Source: Serratia nevei
GTDB taxonomy: Bacteria > Pseudomonadota > Gammaproteobacteria > Enterobacterales > Enterobacteriaceae
Direction of reading: 5' to 3'
DNA: 60,824 nt
Assembly: GCF_024160145.1 (NCBI RefSeq)
Contig: NZ_JAMYWQ010000029.1
Location: 1 to 60,824 of the forward strand
The translations under genes and the position numbers were made by a program. The notes under the pieces were generated by a model. The model saw only the letters and a list, made by a program, of their open reading frames with translations, made no database searches and was not told the origin of the DNA. Below, in pieces: positions 1-10,437 of the stretch (position 1 is its first letter; every line of letters begins with the position of its first letter).

Positions 1-82
1 TTGTGCAGTATTGGATAAAAACATAGCTATCTCCCGCCGATAATTTTCATATCAGATCGGGAACAGGTGAAAAGATTCAAAA

Positions 83-111
83 AAATCCCCAGACAACTGA
101 CCTGGGGATTT
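83..111 (-). terminator. Rho-independent terminator of epmA
   Basis: Two 10-base arms (AAATCCCCAG and CTGGGGATTT) enclose a 9-base loop, and the run of A before the hairpin becomes the U tract on the minus strand. It lies about 60 bases past the epmA stop. The first 80 bases of the window hold nothing I recognise. Confidence 0.75.
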
Positions 112-168
112 GTGTAGAAGAGACAGGGCAAATGCCGGCCCTTTTTGCTTTTCTTACCGCCTGAAACG

Positions 169-1146
169 TCAGGCGATCCCGACCGGGAAGGCCAACACGT
201 CGCTCAGGCTCTCGGCGCCCAGCGCCAGCATCACCAGGCGGTCCACGCCCAGCGCCACGCCGGAACATTCCGGCATGCCGTGCTGCAACGCCGCCAACAG
301 GTTGTAGTCGATCGGCTGCTGCGGCAGGCCGCGCTCCGCGCGCTTACGGTTGTCCTGCTCGAAGCGCTGCTGTTGTTCACGGCCGTCGGTCAGCTCGCGG
401 AAACCGTTCGCCAGTTCGATGCCCTTGAAGTACACCTCGAAACGCTCCGCCACGCGGTGGTCTTCGGTGCTGATCTCCGCCAACGCCGCCTGGCTGGCCG
501 GGAAGTGGTAAACGAACGCCGGCTTTTCACGGCCGATATGTGGCTCCACGCCCACGGTGAACAGCAGCTGCAGCAGCGTATCGCGGTCTTCTTCGGTATC
601 GGCGATGTTGCTCAAGTCGAGTTTGGCCGCCGCTTCGCGCAGCTGCGCCTTCTCCGCCGACAGCGGATCGATGTCCAGATGGCGCAGGAAGGCCTGCTGA
701 TAAGACAGGGTCTCCGCACTCTCGCAGTCCAGCACCTGTTGCAGCAGATCGTCCACCTCGTTCATCAGGCGGTACATGTCGTAGTGCGGACGGTACCACT
801 CCAGCATGGTGAATTCCGGGTTGTGATGCCGCCCGGCCTCTTCATTGCGGAAGCTGCGCCCCATTTGGTAGATCGGGCCGCTGCCCGCCGCCAGCAGGCG
901 CTTCATGTGGTATTCCGGGCTGGTCATCATGTATAGCGTCAGGCCCTCTGCCGCCCCCGGCCCGACGAAACGCGTCTCGAACGGGAACAGGTGAACGTCG
1001 GTGACCGTCGCCTGGCTCATGGTGGGCGTCTCAACTTCCAGCACGCCACGATCGGCGAAGAAACGCCGGATCTCAGCCAGAATCGCTGCGCGTTTCAACA
1101 AATTGGCGATGGGTGCACTAGGCTGCCAGCTTGCCGTTTCGCTCAT
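169..1146 (-). CDS. epmA: EF-P (R)-beta-lysine ligase EpmA
   Basis: This 325-residue class II lysyl-tRNA-synthetase paralogue activates (R)-beta-lysine with ATP and attaches it to Lys34 of elongation factor P instead of to tRNA. The protein is essentially only the synthetase catalytic core and has no anticodon-binding domain. Class II landmarks are visible: the [12 protein letters not shown] stretch, the FRNEE motif 2 region and a C-terminal GVDRLVML motif 3. I chose the ATG giving [10 protein letters not shown] because this matches the known family length; an in-frame upstream extension lacks family similarity. Its substrate EF-P and partner EpmB are encoded at 6402-8039. It is divergent from frdA, as in E. 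coli. Confidence 0.95.
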   Translation of the reverse strand: MSETASWQPSAPIANLLKRAAILAEIRRFFADRGVLEVETPTMSQATVTDVHLFPFETRFVGPGAAEGLTLYMMTSPEYHMKRLLAAGSGPIYQMGRSFRNEEAGRHHNPEFTMLEWYRPHYDMYRLMNEVDDLLQQVLDCESAETLSYQQAFLRHLDIDPLSAEKAQLREAAAKLDLSNIADTEEDRDTLLQLLFTVGVEPHIGREKPAFVYHFPASQAALAEISTEDHRVAERFEVYFKGIELANGFRELTDGREQQQRFEQDNRKRAERGLPQQPIDYNLLAALQHGMPECSGVALGVDRLVMLALGAESLSDVLAFPVGIA

Positions 1147-1343
1147 GGTAATTAACTCCGAAATCAAACAGGGGATGCAGTCTACTCGCATCCTTGCAGC
1201 CAAACAAATTCTTCACGATGCGCAACCGGCCATAACGCCAATTTCCGATAAATGGGCGGCAAAAGCGCGTTAAAAAGGGTAAAGCACGCCGAACACGCGA
1301 AAAGACAGACGGGCCTGTTGGGCGAGCGTTAATCGACAAAACA

Positions 1344-1385
1344 ATCGATCACATCAAATTTCGACTACTTAACTTTAGGTATAGT
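1344..1385 (+). promoter_or_regulatory. Probable FNR-type promoter of frdABCD
   Basis: A dyad resembling an FNR half-site pair (TCGAT...ATCAA, 1345-1357) lies upstream of a TATAGT hexamer at 1380-1385. The centre of the dyad falls near -41 of the predicted start, the usual position for an FNR-activated class II promoter. The dyad spacer is one base short of the textbook FNR site. The placement resembles the E. coli frd promoter. This is a prediction by eye. Confidence 0.45.
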
Positions 1386-1531
1386 TAATTCCCCATTATT
1401 GGTGGGAGATATCTATCCTTAACCTTTAAGCAACATTAAGCGGTTCAATTAGTTAGCACCCGAAGAGTTCGCTAAATTTTAAGCATAGATATTTAACTTG
1501 CCGTTCTTAACAAGAACATTGGAGGAATGCA

Positions 1532-3328
1532 GTGCAAACCTTTAACGCCGATCTTGCCATTATTGGGGCCGGGGGCGCTGGTTTACGTGCAGCAATAGCC
1601 GCAGCGGAAGCCAATCCCCAACTGAAAATCGCGCTGATCTCTAAGGTCTACCCGATGCGCAGCCACACGGTCGCCGCCGAGGGGGGCTCCGCCGCCGTCA
1701 CCCAGGATCACGATACCTTCGACTACCATTTCCACGACACCGTCGCCGGCGGCGACTGGCTGTGCGAGCAGGACGTGGTCGATCACTTCGTGCATCAGTG
1801 CCCGCGCGAGATGACCCAGCTAGAGCAGTGGGGCTGCCCGTGGAGCCGCAAACCGGACGGTTCGGTCAACGTGCGGCGTTTCGGCGGCATGAAGATCGAA
1901 CGCACCTGGTTCGCCGCCGACAAGACCGGCTTCCACATGCTGCACACCCTGTTCCAGACCTCGCTGAAATACCCGCAGATTCAACGCTTCGATGAGCACT
2001 TCGTGCTGGATATCCTGGTGGATGACGGCCAGGCGCGCGGCCTGGTGGCGCTCAACATGATGGAAGGCACCCGCGTGCAGATCCGCGCCAACGCGGTGGT
2101 GATGGCCACCGGCGGCGCCGGGCGCGTCTACCGCTACAATACCAACGGCGGCATCGTTACCGGCGACGGTATGGGCATGGCGTTCCACCACGGCGTGCCG
2201 CTGCGCGACATGGAGTTCGTGCAGTATCACCCGACCGGCCTGCCCGGTTCCGGCATCCTGATGACCGAGGGTTGCCGCGGCGAAGGCGGCATCCTGGTGA
2301 ACAAGGACGGCTACCGTTACCTGCAAGATTACGGCATGGGCCCGGAAACCCCGCTGGGCGAACCGAAGAACAAATACATGGAGCTGGGCCCGCGCGACAA
2401 AGTTTCCCAGGCCTTCTGGCACGAATGGCGCGCCGGCCGCACCATCGCCACCCCGCGCGGCGACGTGGTCTACCTCGATCTGCGCCACCTGGGCGAGAAA
2501 AAGCTGCTGGAGCGGCTGCCGTTCATCTGCGAACTGGCCAAGGCCTACGTCGGCGTCGATCCGGTGAAAGATCCGATCCCGGTGCGCCCTACCGCGCACT
2601 ACACCATGGGCGGCATTGAAACCGACCAGAACTGCGAAACCCGCATCAAGGGGCTGTTCGCAGTCGGCGAATGCTCCTCCGTCGGCCTGCACGGCGCCAA
2701 CCGCCTCGGCTCCAACTCGCTGGCGGAACTGGTGGTGTTCGGCCGCGTCGCCGGTGAGCACGCGGCCCGCCGCGCGCTGGAAACAGCGCCGGCCAACGGC
2801 AGCGCGCTGGATGCGCAAACCCGCGACGTCGAAACCCGCCTGAGCAACCTGATGAAGCAGGAAGGCAACGAAAACTGGGCGAAGATCCGCGACGAAATGG
2901 GGCTGTCGATGGAAGAAGGCTGCGGTATCTACCGCACGCCGGAGCTGATGCAAAAAACCATCGATAAGCTGGCGGAGCTGAAAGAGCGCTTCAAGCGCGT
3001 CAAAATCACCGACAACGCCAGCGTGTTCAATACCGATCTGCTGTACACCATCGAGCTGGGCTACGGCCTGGACGTCGCCGAATGCATGGCACACTCCGCG
3101 TTTAACCGCAAAGAGTCGCGCGGCGCTCACCAGCGCCTGGACGAAGGCTGCACCGAGCGTGACGACGTCAACTTCCTCAAGCACACGCTGGCGTTCCATA
3201 ACCCGCAGGGTGCGCCACGCCTCGAATACAGCGACGTGAAAATCACCAAGCTGCCGCCGGCCAAACGCGTCTACGGCGCAGAAGCCGAAACGCAGGAGAA
3301 AAAGAATAAGGAGCAGGCAAATGGCTGA
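1532..3328 (+). CDS. frdA: Fumarate reductase flavoprotein subunit FrdA
   Basis: This is the catalytic subunit of membrane-bound quinol:fumarate reductase, which reduces fumarate to succinate in anaerobic respiration on the cytoplasmic face. It has 598 residues, the family length. The N-terminal Rossmann dinucleotide motif ([12 protein letters not shown]) and the FAD-linking histidine in [10 protein letters not shown] (His45) are present. The active-site region HPTGLPGSG and [10 protein letters not shown] follow. The start is GTG at 1532, with a strong GGAGGA ribosome site 6 bases upstream. The stop codon overlaps the frdB start by 8 bases, so the two are translationally coupled. Confidence 0.97.
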   Translation: MQTFNADLAIIGAGGAGLRAAIAAAEANPQLKIALISKVYPMRSHTVAAEGGSAAVTQDHDTFDYHFHDTVAGGDWLCEQDVVDHFVHQCPREMTQLEQWGCPWSRKPDGSVNVRRFGGMKIERTWFAADKTGFHMLHTLFQTSLKYPQIQRFDEHFVLDILVDDGQARGLVALNMMEGTRVQIRANAVVMATGGAGRVYRYNTNGGIVTGDGMGMAFHHGVPLRDMEFVQYHPTGLPGSGILMTEGCRGEGGILVNKDGYRYLQDYGMGPETPLGEPKNKYMELGPRDKVSQAFWHEWRAGRTIATPRGDVVYLDLRHLGEKKLLERLPFICELAKAYVGVDPVKDPIPVRPTAHYTMGGIETDQNCETRIKGLFAVGECSSVGLHGANRLGSNSLAELVVFGRVAGEHAARRALETAPANGSALDAQTRDVETRLSNLMKQEGNENWAKIRDEMGLSMEEGCGIYRTPELMQKTIDKLAELKERFKRVKITDNASVFNTDLLYTIELGYGLDVAECMAHSAFNRKESRGAHQRLDEGCTERDDVNFLKHTLAFHNPQGAPRLEYSDVKITKLPPAKRVYGAEAETQEKKNKEQANG

Positions 3329-4055
3329 GATGCAAACCCTGAAGATCGAAGTCATGCGCTATAACCCGGAAAGCGACGCCGAGCCGCATTTCGTCACCTA
3401 CGCCGTGCCTTACGACGAACAGACCTCGCTGCTCGACGCGCTGGGCTATATCAAGGACAACCTGGCGCCGGATCTCTCCTACCGCTGGTCCTGCCGCATG
3501 GCGATCTGCGGCTCCTGCGGCATGATGGTCAACCGCGTGCCGAAGCTGGCATGCAAAACCTTCCTGCGCGATTACGTCGGCGGCATGAAGGTCGAAGCGC
3601 TGGGCAACTTCCCGATCGAGCGCGATCTGGTGGTCGACATGACCCACTTCATCGAAAGCCTGGAGGCGATCAAGCCGTACATCATCGGCAACGATCGCAA
3701 ACCGGAAGACGGCCCGAACGTGCAGACCCCGGCGCAGATGGCCAAATATCACCAGTTCTCCGGCTGCATCAACTGCGGCCTGTGCTATGCCGCCTGCCCG
3801 CAGTTCGGCCTCAACCCCGAGTTTATCGGCCCGGCGGCGATCACGCTGGCACACCGCTACAACCTGGACAACCGCGACCACGGCAAGAAACAGCGCATGC
3901 CGCAGCTCAACGGCCAAAACGGCGTCTGGAGCTGCACCTTCGTCGGCTATTGCTCCGAAGTCTGTCCGAAACACGTCGATCCCGCCGCCGCCATCCAGCA
4001 GGGCAAGGTGGAGAGCGCCAAAGACTTCATGATCGCCATGTTGAAGCCGCAATAA
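3321..4055 (+). CDS. frdB: Fumarate reductase iron-sulfur subunit FrdB
   Basis: FrdB passes electrons from membrane menaquinol to FrdA through three iron-sulfur clusters. The 244-residue protein shows the N-terminal ferredoxin cysteines for [2Fe-2S] ([11 protein letters not shown], plus a later cysteine near KLACKTF). Two C-terminal cysteine groups ([12 protein letters not shown] and [17 protein letters not shown]) hold the [4Fe-4S] and [3Fe-4S] clusters. It is the second gene of the frdABCD operon, overlapping frdA by 8 bases and lying 15 bases before frdC. Confidence 0.97.
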   Translation: MAEMQTLKIEVMRYNPESDAEPHFVTYAVPYDEQTSLLDALGYIKDNLAPDLSYRWSCRMAICGSCGMMVNRVPKLACKTFLRDYVGGMKVEALGNFPIERDLVVDMTHFIESLEAIKPYIIGNDRKPEDGPNVQTPAQMAKYHQFSGCINCGLCYAACPQFGLNPEFIGPAAITLAHRYNLDNRDHGKKQRMPQLNGQNGVWSCTFVGYCSEVCPKHVDPAAAIQQGKVESAKDFMIAMLKPQ

Positions 4056-4070
4056 GGGAGAAAAATTGCC

Positions 4071-4463
4071 ATGACAACTCAACGTAAGCCCTATGTGCGC
4101 ACCATGACGCCCACCTGGTGGCAAAAGCTTGGCTTCTACCGTTTCTACATGCTGCGCGAAGGCACCTCGGTGCTGGCGGTCTGGTTCAGCATCGTGCTGC
4201 TCTACGGCGTGTTCGCGCTGAAGGGCGGCGCCGAGAGCTGGGCCGGCTTCGTCGGCTTCTTGCAGAACCCGCTGGTGCTGCTGATCAACGTTGTCGCCCT
4301 GCTGGCGGCGGCGCTGCACACCAAAACCTGGTTCGATCTGGCGCCGAAGGCCGCCAATATCGTGGTCAACAGCGAAAAAATGGGGCCGGGCCCCATCGTG
4401 AAAGGGCTGTGGGCCGTCACGATCGTCGTCAGCGTGGTCATCCTGGCCGTGGCCCTGATCTAA
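4071..4463 (+). CDS. frdC: Fumarate reductase membrane anchor subunit FrdC
   Basis: This 130-residue hydrophobic protein has three transmembrane helices. With FrdD it anchors FrdAB to the inner membrane and forms the menaquinol site. The N-terminal [19 protein letters not shown] is typical of FrdC. It sits between frdB and frdD with short gaps of 15 and 12 bases. Confidence 0.95.
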   Translation: MTTQRKPYVRTMTPTWWQKLGFYRFYMLREGTSVLAVWFSIVLLYGVFALKGGAESWAGFVGFLQNPLVLLINVVALLAAALHTKTWFDLAPKAANIVVNSEKMGPGPIVKGLWAVTIVVSVVILAVALI

Positions 4464-4475
4464 TCCGGAGGAAAT

Positions 4476-4835
4476 ATGATAAATCAAGCACCTAAACGCT
4501 CCGACGAGCCGGTTTTCTGGGGATTGTTCGGCGCCGGCGGCATGTGGGGCGCGATCGTCGCGCCGGCCATCGTGCTGCTGGTCGGCATTCTGCTGCCGCT
4601 GGGGCTGTTCCCCGGTGAAGCGCTGGGTTACGAGCGCGTGCTGGCGTTCTGCCAGAGCCTGATCGGCCGCCTGTTCCTGCTGCTGATGATCATTCTGCCG
4701 CTGTGGTGCGGCCTGCACCGCATCCACCATGCGATGCACGATCTGAAGATCCACGTACCGGCCGGCAAGTGGGTGTTCTACGGCCTGGCGGCGATCCTCA
4801 GCGTGGTCACCGTTATCGGCGTCGTCACCCTGTAA
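4476..4835 (+). CDS. frdD: Fumarate reductase membrane anchor subunit FrdD
   Basis: FrdD is the second membrane anchor, 119 residues with three hydrophobic helices. The conserved [13 protein letters not shown] segment lies near the quinone-binding region. A good ribosome site (CCGGAGGAAAT) precedes its ATG. It is the last gene of the operon and is followed directly by a strong hairpin terminator and then blc. No ampC or ampR gene follows, unlike the arrangement in E. coli and Enterobacter. Confidence 0.95.
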   Translation: MINQAPKRSDEPVFWGLFGAGGMWGAIVAPAIVLLVGILLPLGLFPGEALGYERVLAFCQSLIGRLFLLLMIILPLWCGLHRIHHAMHDLKIHVPAGKWVFYGLAAILSVVTVIGVVTL

Positions 4836-4843
4836 ACCGCTCA

Positions 4844-4873
4844 GGCGGCCAACGCCCGTTGGCCGCCCTTTTC
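4844..4873 (+). terminator. Terminator of frdABCD
   Basis: Perfect 10-base arms (GGCGGCCAAC and GTTGGCCGCC) enclose a 4-base loop, followed by CTTTTCT. It begins 9 bases after the frdD stop. Confidence 0.85.
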
Positions 4874-4919
4874 TCATCGGCTACACTGTCTACTCGCCCC
4901 CGGTAAACAGGAGTCACCG

Positions 4920-5453
4920 ATGCGTTTATGGTCAAAGCTTAGCGTCATGCTTTCCGCCCTGCTCTCCGTCGCTTGCAGCGTCTCCCCGCCCAAAGACATC
5001 AAGGTCGTGACCCCTTTCGACAGTCAGCGCTATCTCGGTACCTGGTACGAAATCGCGCGTCTGGATCATCGTTTTGAACGCGGTTTGCAGCAGGTGACCG
5101 CCCACTACAGCCCACGCGCCGACGGCGGGCTGAAAGTCATCAATCGCGGCTTCAATCCGCAGAAACAGCAATGGCAAGAAAGCGAAGGCAAAGCCTACTT
5201 TACCGGCTCACCGCAGGTCGCGGCGCTGAAAGTGTCGTTCTTCGGCCCCTTCTACGGCGGCTATAACGTGATTGCCCTGGACCCGGACTACCGCTACGCG
5301 CTGGTTTGCGGCCCAAACCGCGACTATCTGTGGATCCTGTCGCGCACCCCGACGCTTGACGCCGGCGTACGCGACAGCTTATTGCAGACGGCCAAGGGCT
5401 ACGGTTTCGCCACCGATGCGCTGATCTGGGTGCAACAGTCCGCCGATCAGTGA
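4920..5453 (+). CDS. blc: Outer-membrane lipocalin Blc
   Basis: This bacterial lipocalin of 177 residues is anchored by lipid to the outer membrane. E. coli Blc binds lysophospholipids and is induced in stationary phase or under envelope stress. A type II signal peptide ends in a lipobox (LLSVACS). The lipocalin signature [17 protein letters not shown] and the later [17 protein letters not shown] strand follow. Its stop overlaps the convergent sugE stop by 7 bases. Confidence 0.93.
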   Translation: MRLWSKLSVMLSALLSVACSVSPPKDIKVVTPFDSQRYLGTWYEIARLDHRFERGLQQVTAHYSPRADGGLKVINRGFNPQKQQWQESEGKAYFTGSPQVAALKVSFFGPFYGGYNVIALDPDYRYALVCGPNRDYLWILSRTPTLDAGVRDSLLQTAKGYGFATDALIWVQQSADQ

Positions 5454-5764
5454 CTGCTGAACTTCAGCCCGAGGATGCCGACCACGATCAGGCACAGACT
5501 GATGATACGCGCGATATTGGTCGACTCGCCCAACAGCACCATGCCCATGATGGCCGCGCCCACCGCGCCGATGCCGGTCCACACCGCATAGGCGGTGCCG
5601 GCGGGCAGCGTTTTCATGGCGTTGGCCAACAGCAACATGCTGACCACCATCGCGGCGATGGTGATGATGCTCGGCGTCAGCCGGGTAAAACCGTGGGTGT
5701 ATTTCAGACCGATAGCCCAAACCACTTCGAGCAAACCGGCGATAAGCAGAATAATCCAGGCCAT
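5447..5764 (-). CDS. sugE: SMR-family guanidinium exporter SugE (Gdx)
   Basis: This 105-residue small multidrug resistance transporter has four transmembrane helices. It begins [20 protein letters not shown], with the essential membrane glutamate at position 13. Members of the SugE/Gdx branch export guanidinium in exchange for protons. Assignment to this branch rather than to the EmrE type is supported by the guanidine-II riboswitch directly upstream. It is convergent with blc and overlaps it by 7 bases. Confidence 0.93.
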   Translation of the reverse strand: MAWIILLIAGLLEVVWAIGLKYTHGFTRLTPSIITIAAMVVSMLLLANAMKTLPAGTAYAVWTGIGAVGAAIMGMVLLGESTNIARIISLCLIVVGILGLKFSSH

Positions 5765-5782
5765 GAGACGGCCTCCCTACCA

Positions 5783-5830
5783 CTGGGGTCGTCCCCGATA
5801 TAATGACGCGTAAACGGGTCGTCCCGTTCA
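5783..5830 (-). promoter_or_regulatory. Guanidine-II riboswitch (mini-ykkC) before sugE
   Basis: Read on the minus strand there are two small hairpins with identical ACGA-type loops: AACGGGACGACCCGTT (5813-5828) and GGGGACGACCCC (5785-5796). The second lies 20 bases before the sugE start. Two tandem stem-loops with ACGR loops define the mini-ykkC class, which binds guanidine and turns on export genes by freeing the ribosome site. The GGGAGG ribosome site lies just after the second hairpin. Confidence 0.9.
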
Positions 5831-5956
5831 GCGGGGTGATGAACGGCGGGTAACCTCACCCGCACTGCGGCAGGATAGCAGCAGCGTTAACACTCAGGCA
5901 AGAGGAGGAAATGCGGCGGCCCTCCGCGCGCGGAACGCCGCCGGGTGGAGAACGGA

Positions 5957-6088
5957 TTATTCCGCGCTGCGCTGAATGGCTTTGCCGCCGGCCTGGATGT
6001 CTTCACCCACGCCACGGGTGGTATTGCAGGCGGTCAGCGAAGTCAAAATCATCAAAGAGAAGATCGCGATAATACTTTTCTTCAGCAT
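5957..6088 (-). CDS. ecnB: Entericidin B lipopeptide EcnB
   Basis: A 43-residue membrane lipoprotein with a short lipoprotein signal ending in a lipobox (TSLTAC). The mature peptide begins [18 protein letters not shown]. In E. coli ecnAB encodes a bacteriolytic lipopeptide (EcnB) and its antidote (EcnA), with ecnB under stationary-phase control. The TTRGVGEDI segment is the entericidin hallmark. It follows ecnA by 121 bases on the same strand. Confidence 0.9.
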   Translation of the reverse strand: MLKKSIIAIFSLMILTSLTACNTTRGVGEDIQAGGKAIQRSAE

Positions 6089-6209
6089 AAGAAAGTCCTT
6101 ATTTGTCGTTGATGAAAAAGTACGGCTTTCTAAGCTTAGTCAAAATTGACGCAGGGCGTGGGCTCGCCACCGGCTTTGTGGTGCCAAGGCATCGGGTGAA
6201 AGGGCGGGA

Positions 6210-6341
6210 TCAGCCTGCCGTACGCGAGATGGCGCTGCCGAGATGCTGAACGTCTTCGCCGAAACCGCGAAACGTATTGCAACCGCCAAGGGAGAAAAGG
6301 AACAACAGGGAGAGCACGGCCAACAACGTTTTCTTGAACAT
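6210..6341 (-). CDS. ecnA: Entericidin A lipopeptide EcnA
   Basis: A 43-residue lipopeptide parallel to EcnB. It has a signal peptide with a lipobox (SLGGC) and then CNTFRGFGEDVQHLGSAI. In E. coli this is the antidote member of the entericidin pair. It lies between efp and ecnB, all on the minus strand. The order ecnA-ecnB-sugE matches E. coli. Confidence 0.88.
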   Translation of the reverse strand: MFKKTLLAVLSLLFLFSLGGCNTFRGFGEDVQHLGSAISRTAG

Positions 6342-6401
6342 GCGGGTTTTCCGGAGATGGGATAAAGCAGAGGAACCGCGGGGGTTCCTCTGCTTTGAAA
6401 C

Positions 6402-6968
6402 TTATTTAACGCGAGAGACGTATTCGCCAGAGCGAGTGTCAACTTTGATCACTTCGCCGATCTGGACGAACAACGGCACTTTAACCACGGCGCCGGTGCT
6501 CAGGGTCGCCGGCTTGCCGCCAGTCCCTGCGGTATCGCCTTTCAGGCCCGGATCGGTATCGGTGATTTCCGCTTCGATGAAGTTCGGCGGCTGCACGGCG
6601 ATTGGACGGCCATCCCACAGGGTGATGATGCACTCTGCGTTATCCTGCAGCCATTTGGCCGCGTCGCCGACGGTTTTGCCGTCAACCTGATGCTGTTCGA
6701 AAGACTCAGGGTGCATGAAGTGGTAGAACTCACCGTCGCTGTACAGGTAGTTCATGTTGGTGTCCATCACGTCTGCGCCTTCGCAGGAATCGGTAGACTT
6801 GAAGGTTTTTTCCACGCGGGTGCCGGTCAGCAGACGACGCATTTTCACGCGTGCAAACGCCTGGCCTTTACCCGGCTTAACGAACTCACTGGCTTCGACG
6901 GCGTAAGGTTCGCCCTCGAACATGATTTTAAGACCCGGACGGAAATCGTTGCTAGAATAAGTCGCCAT
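6402..6968 (-). CDS. efp: Elongation factor P
   Basis: EF-P is a 188-residue tRNA-mimicking factor that rescues ribosomes stalled at polyproline stretches. Three beta-barrel domains are expected at this length. The modified lysine is Lys34 in [12 protein letters not shown], the loop that receives beta-lysine from EpmA and EpmB; both enzymes are encoded in this window. It is divergent from epmB with only 42 bases between the starts, so the two share a promoter region. Confidence 0.97.
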   Translation of the reverse strand: MATYSSNDFRPGLKIMFEGEPYAVEASEFVKPGKGQAFARVKMRRLLTGTRVEKTFKSTDSCEGADVMDTNMNYLYSDGEFYHFMHPESFEQHQVDGKTVGDAAKWLQDNAECIITLWDGRPIAVQPPNFIEAEITDTDPGLKGDTAGTGGKPATLSTGAVVKVPLFVQIGEVIKVDTRSGEYVSRVK

Positions 6969-7010
6969 GATGGCCCTCTGAATATTTGAACTGGTAGCTT
7001 AGCCAAAAAA

Positions 7011-8039
7011 ATGGCACACATTATAACCCAAAGTACGGCACATAGAGAAGATTGGTTGCATCAACTCGCCGATGTTATTACCGATCCTGATGAATTACTG
7101 CAGCTTTTGTCACTGAATACGCACCCGGAACTGCCGCAGGGGCGCGATGCCCGCCGGCTGTTTGCCCTGCGCGTACCGCGCGCCTTTGCCGCGCGCATGC
7201 GCCCCGGGGATGCCAACGACCCGCTGCTGCGCCAGGTGCTGACCGCCAGAGAAGAGTTCATCAACGCCCCAGGGTTCACCACCGATCCGCTCGATGAGCA
7301 GCGCAGCGTGGTGCCGGGCCTGCTGCACAAATACCGCAATCGCGCGCTGCTGCTGGTCAAGGGCGGCTGTGCCGTCAACTGCCGTTACTGCTTCCGCCGC
7401 CACTTCCCCTATCAGGATAATCAGGGCAACAAGAACAACTGGCGGCAGGCGCTGGATTATATCCGCCAACACCCGGAACTGGACGAGATCATTTTTTCCG
7501 GCGGCGATCCGCTGATGGCCAAAGACAGCGAGCTGGAGTGGCTGGTCGGCGAGCTGGAAGCCATCCCGCACCTGAAACGCCTGCGCATCCACACCCGTTT
7601 GCCGGTGGTGATCCCGGCGCGCATTACGCCGGCGCTGTGCCGCCAGCTGTCGGCCTCGCGCCTGCAGGTGCTGATGGTCACGCACATCAACCACGCCAAC
7701 GAAATTGACCGCGAGCTGCAAAGCGCCATGGCGCAGCTGCGTCTCGCCGGCGTCACGCTGCTCAACCAAAGCGTGCTGCTGCGCGACGTCAACGACGATG
7801 CCGACACGCTGGCGGCGCTCAGCAACGCGCTGTTCGACGCCGGTATCCTGCCTTACTACATCCACGTGCTGGACAAGGTGCAGGGCGCGGCACACTTCAT
7901 GGTCAGCGACGATGAAGCGCGTGCCATCATGCAGGCGCTGCTGAGCAAGGTGTCCGGTTATCTGGTGCCGCGTCTGACGCGCGAAGTGGGCGGCGAACCG
8001 AGCAAAACGCCGATCGACCTGCGCCTGATGCAGGAGTGA
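7011..8039 (+). CDS. epmB: Lysine 2,3-aminomutase EpmB
   Basis: This 342-residue radical SAM and PLP enzyme converts L-lysine to (R)-beta-lysine, the substrate EpmA uses to modify EF-P. The iron-sulfur motif is CAVNCRYC (CX3CX2C), followed by RRHFPY typical of the family. SGGDPLM matches the SAM-binding glycine region. It is divergent from efp. Confidence 0.96.
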   Translation: MAHIITQSTAHREDWLHQLADVITDPDELLQLLSLNTHPELPQGRDARRLFALRVPRAFAARMRPGDANDPLLRQVLTAREEFINAPGFTTDPLDEQRSVVPGLLHKYRNRALLLVKGGCAVNCRYCFRRHFPYQDNQGNKNNWRQALDYIRQHPELDEIIFSGGDPLMAKDSELEWLVGELEAIPHLKRLRIHTRLPVVIPARITPALCRQLSASRLQVLMVTHINHANEIDRELQSAMAQLRLAGVTLLNQSVLLRDVNDDADTLAALSNALFDAGILPYYIHVLDKVQGAAHFMVSDDEARAIMQALLSKVSGYLVPRLTREVGGEPSKTPIDLRLMQE

Positions 8040-8060
8040 CGCGCACCAAATCTCCCAACG

Positions 8061-8092
8061 AAAAGAGGAATGCCGTGGCATTCCTCTTTTTT
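8061..8092. terminator. Bidirectional terminator between epmB and yjeI
   Basis: A 14-base perfect stem (AAAAGAGGAATGCC and its complement) has a 2-base apex, with A and T tracts on either side. It can serve epmB (+) and the convergent lipoprotein gene (-). Confidence 0.85.
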
Positions 8093-8120
8093 ATCTCTTT
8101 GCGGCTGCGATCTCAGCGCC

Positions 8121-8465
8121 TTATGGGCACTTGTAAACCTGGCCGACCATTTTGCTGTCCAGCGGGGCGAAGCTGGAGAGCAGGTTCTGGCTCGGGCTGT
8201 TGGCGCCGTAGATCACGTTGCCGCCCATCGCCGCCGCCTTGTTGCGCAGATCGTTGGCCGCGCCGCGCATGGAGCTGCCTTCACCGCCGTTGCCGGACAG
8301 CCAGTTGCTCTGGGTGCCGGTCACTTCCCCCAGCAGCTGGCATTCCGCCGCCGGCTTGCTGTCGGTGAACTTGATCTGCTGACCCCCAGCGGTCAGTTCA
8401 TTCGTGCTGCTGCAACCCGCCAGCAGCATCGCTGCCGAAAGACCCAGTAAGGCTTTAATCCGCAT
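8121..8465 (-). CDS. yjeI: DUF4156 family lipoprotein YjeI
   Basis: A 114-residue predicted lipoprotein with a lipobox (AAMLLAGCSS) after a short signal peptide. The mature part contains GGNVIYGANSPS and ends QVYKC, as in the YjeI/DUF4156 family. Its function is unknown. I start at MRIKALLG because GGGGA lies 6 bases upstream; an in-frame extension of 19 codons lacks signal-peptide character. It is near epmB as in E. coli. Confidence 0.8.
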   Translation of the reverse strand: MRIKALLGLSAAMLLAGCSSTNELTAGGQQIKFTDSKPAAECQLLGEVTGTQSNWLSGNGGEGSSMRGAANDLRNKAAAMGGNVIYGANSPSQNLLSSFAPLDSKMVGQVYKCP

Positions 8466-8643
8466 CTTGTTCCCCATTCGATGTTGAGAATTACGCAAAA
8501 GCTTATCAGAAAGCGATGCCATCTCTTAAGCATCCGTTGCCACGCGAGCGGGCCAACGTCTTGAGCGACAGCTGATGACTTATCAGTTTACCAGCTAAAT
8601 CGCCCCGGGCAGCAAAAATATCATCCAATTCAGTGCGGCGGCG

Positions 8644-10263
8644 TTATGCCAGGCCGGCAACGGCCGCCGATACCGGCGCTTCACCCTGGCGCGCTTCCCC
8701 CTTCGCCAGCTGGAATACCGCCACCGCCTGCGCCAGCAAGGCCGCCTGCTCCTCCACACCGACGGCAGTGGTCGCCACCTCCTGCACCAGCGCGGCGTTC
8801 TGCTGCGTCACCCGATCCATCTGGCTCACCGCCACCCCGACCTGCTCAACGCCCTGGCTTTGTTCTTCCGATGCAGACGAAATGTTCTCCATCAGCGACG
8901 TCACCTGGTTCACCGAGCCGGCGATGGCATTCATCGTCTCGCCCGCCTGTTCCACCAAGCGCACGCCGGCGGCGATATCGCCGGTCACGCCGTCGACCAG
9001 GCTGCTGATCTCCTTGGCCGAAGTCGCGCAGCGCTGCGCCAGATTGCGCACTTCGCCGGCCACCACCGCAAAACCCCGCCCCTGTTCGCCGGCCCGCGCG
9101 GCCTCCACGGCGGCGTTCAGCGCCAGGATATTGGTCTGGAAGGCGATGCCGTCGATCACGCTGGTAATATCCCCCACCTGACGCGCGCTGTCGTTGATCG
9201 CCCGCATCTTGTCGACCGCGCTGGCCATCAGCGTTTCGCCGTTGCGGGCAATGCCGGCGGTTTGATTGACCATCCCGGCGGCCTGGTTGGCGTTATCGGC
9301 GTTTTGCCGCACCGTAGCGGTGATCTGTTCCATGCTGGCGGCGGTTTCCGTCAGCGCGCTGGCCTGTTCTTCCGTGCGGCTGGAAAGATCGGCGTTGCCA
9401 ACGGCGATCTCGTGCGTACCGTGGTTGATCGACTCCACGCCGTCACGCACCTGCTGCACAGTGGCGCTCAGTTCTTGCTGCATCGTCTTCAGGCTGGCGA
9501 ACAGCATGCCGATCTCATTGTTGTTGCGTACCGCGATCTCGCTGCGCAGATCGCCGCGCCCAACCTTTTGCAGCTGTTCGGCAATCTGGCGCAGCGGCAG
9601 GATCAAGCGCCGGCGGAAATCACGTTGCACGGCGACCAACAGCAGCAGGATCGCCGCCAGGGTGCCGCTCAGCAGGCGTGCGAAGACCTGTTGGGTCTGC
9701 TCCGCTTCTTCCACCGCCAGACGGTGGGCGGCCACCGTGGCCCGCATGTAGTCGGCAAACTGGTTATCCAGCCGCTGGCGCACCTGGCGCTTCTCGGCCG
9801 CCATGGCGTGCAGCCGCTCGATCAGCGCCGCCTGCGGCGTGTCGGCCAGCAGCGTCAGCTCTTGCTTCAGCACCGCCTGCTGCGCCAGGTAGACCTTTTT
9901 CATCGCCTCGCCCAGGTCCGGGCGCGTTACCGTCAGCCCAGGCGTATCCCAAAACTGGTTAAAAGCGACGTCGGCGCTGCGCAGCTCATTGCGCGCCTCA
10001 ATGATGCCCTGCCGGATATCAGCGGCGTCCGTCTGCGCCATGCGCTCGAACGCCATGTTGTCGATCAGCGTCTGCGTTTGCAGCAAAGCACGCCAACTGC
10101 GGTTCAGCGCCGCTTCCTCGTCGGAGAAAGTGCTCATCCTGCCGATGCTGTTGCCGTTTTGCTGCATGAAATAGAAGGCGATGGCGCCGGTTCCCATGGG
10201 CATCAAGCCCAGCAGCAGCAGCATCAACATCAGCCAGGTGGCTATCTTCATATTTTTCAGCAT
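8644..10263 (-). CDS. Methyl-accepting chemotaxis protein
   Basis: A transmembrane chemoreceptor of 539 residues from the ATG at 10263, with GGAG 8 bases upstream. The first membrane helix is near residues 8-28. A periplasmic four-helix-type ligand domain runs to about 190, then comes a second membrane helix with a HAMP linker ([20 protein letters not shown]). The signalling tip is textbook: [21 protein letters not shown]. The Tsr/Tar-like layout points to small-molecule sensing, but I cannot name the ligand. The C-terminus ends in GLA with no NWETF pentapeptide, so a CheR-tethering tail is missing. It is monocistronic. Confidence 0.9.
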   Translation of the reverse strand: MLKNMKIATWLMLMLLLLGLMPMGTGAIAFYFMQQNGNSIGRMSTFSDEEAALNRSWRALLQTQTLIDNMAFERMAQTDAADIRQGIIEARNELRSADVAFNQFWDTPGLTVTRPDLGEAMKKVYLAQQAVLKQELTLLADTPQAALIERLHAMAAEKRQVRQRLDNQFADYMRATVAAHRLAVEEAEQTQQVFARLLSGTLAAILLLLVAVQRDFRRRLILPLRQIAEQLQKVGRGDLRSEIAVRNNNEIGMLFASLKTMQQELSATVQQVRDGVESINHGTHEIAVGNADLSSRTEEQASALTETAASMEQITATVRQNADNANQAAGMVNQTAGIARNGETLMASAVDKMRAINDSARQVGDITSVIDGIAFQTNILALNAAVEAARAGEQGRGFAVVAGEVRNLAQRCATSAKEISSLVDGVTGDIAAGVRLVEQAGETMNAIAGSVNQVTSLMENISSASEEQSQGVEQVGVAVSQMDRVTQQNAALVQEVATTAVGVEEQAALLAQAVAVFQLAKGEARQGEAPVSAAVAGLA

Positions 10264-10437
10264 AAGTCGTCTCCGTTGACAGTCACACCGGCGAAGGAAA
10301 ATTCCCCGCCCGGTAGGGGCTATATCGGTACGAAACGACAACGGTTTAGGGTAAAAACAAAATAATGCAATAATTCATTCACGCAACTAATAACAAGCTA
10401 AACAAACATTCTTTTTATTGATTTTAAAGATAAAAAA

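Noticed and set aside
8644..10263. A strongly coding-looking long frame on the plus strand opposite the chemoreceptor and similar mirror frames in other GC-rich genes.
   Set aside because: They lack family similarity and result from high GC in the third codon position of the real gene.
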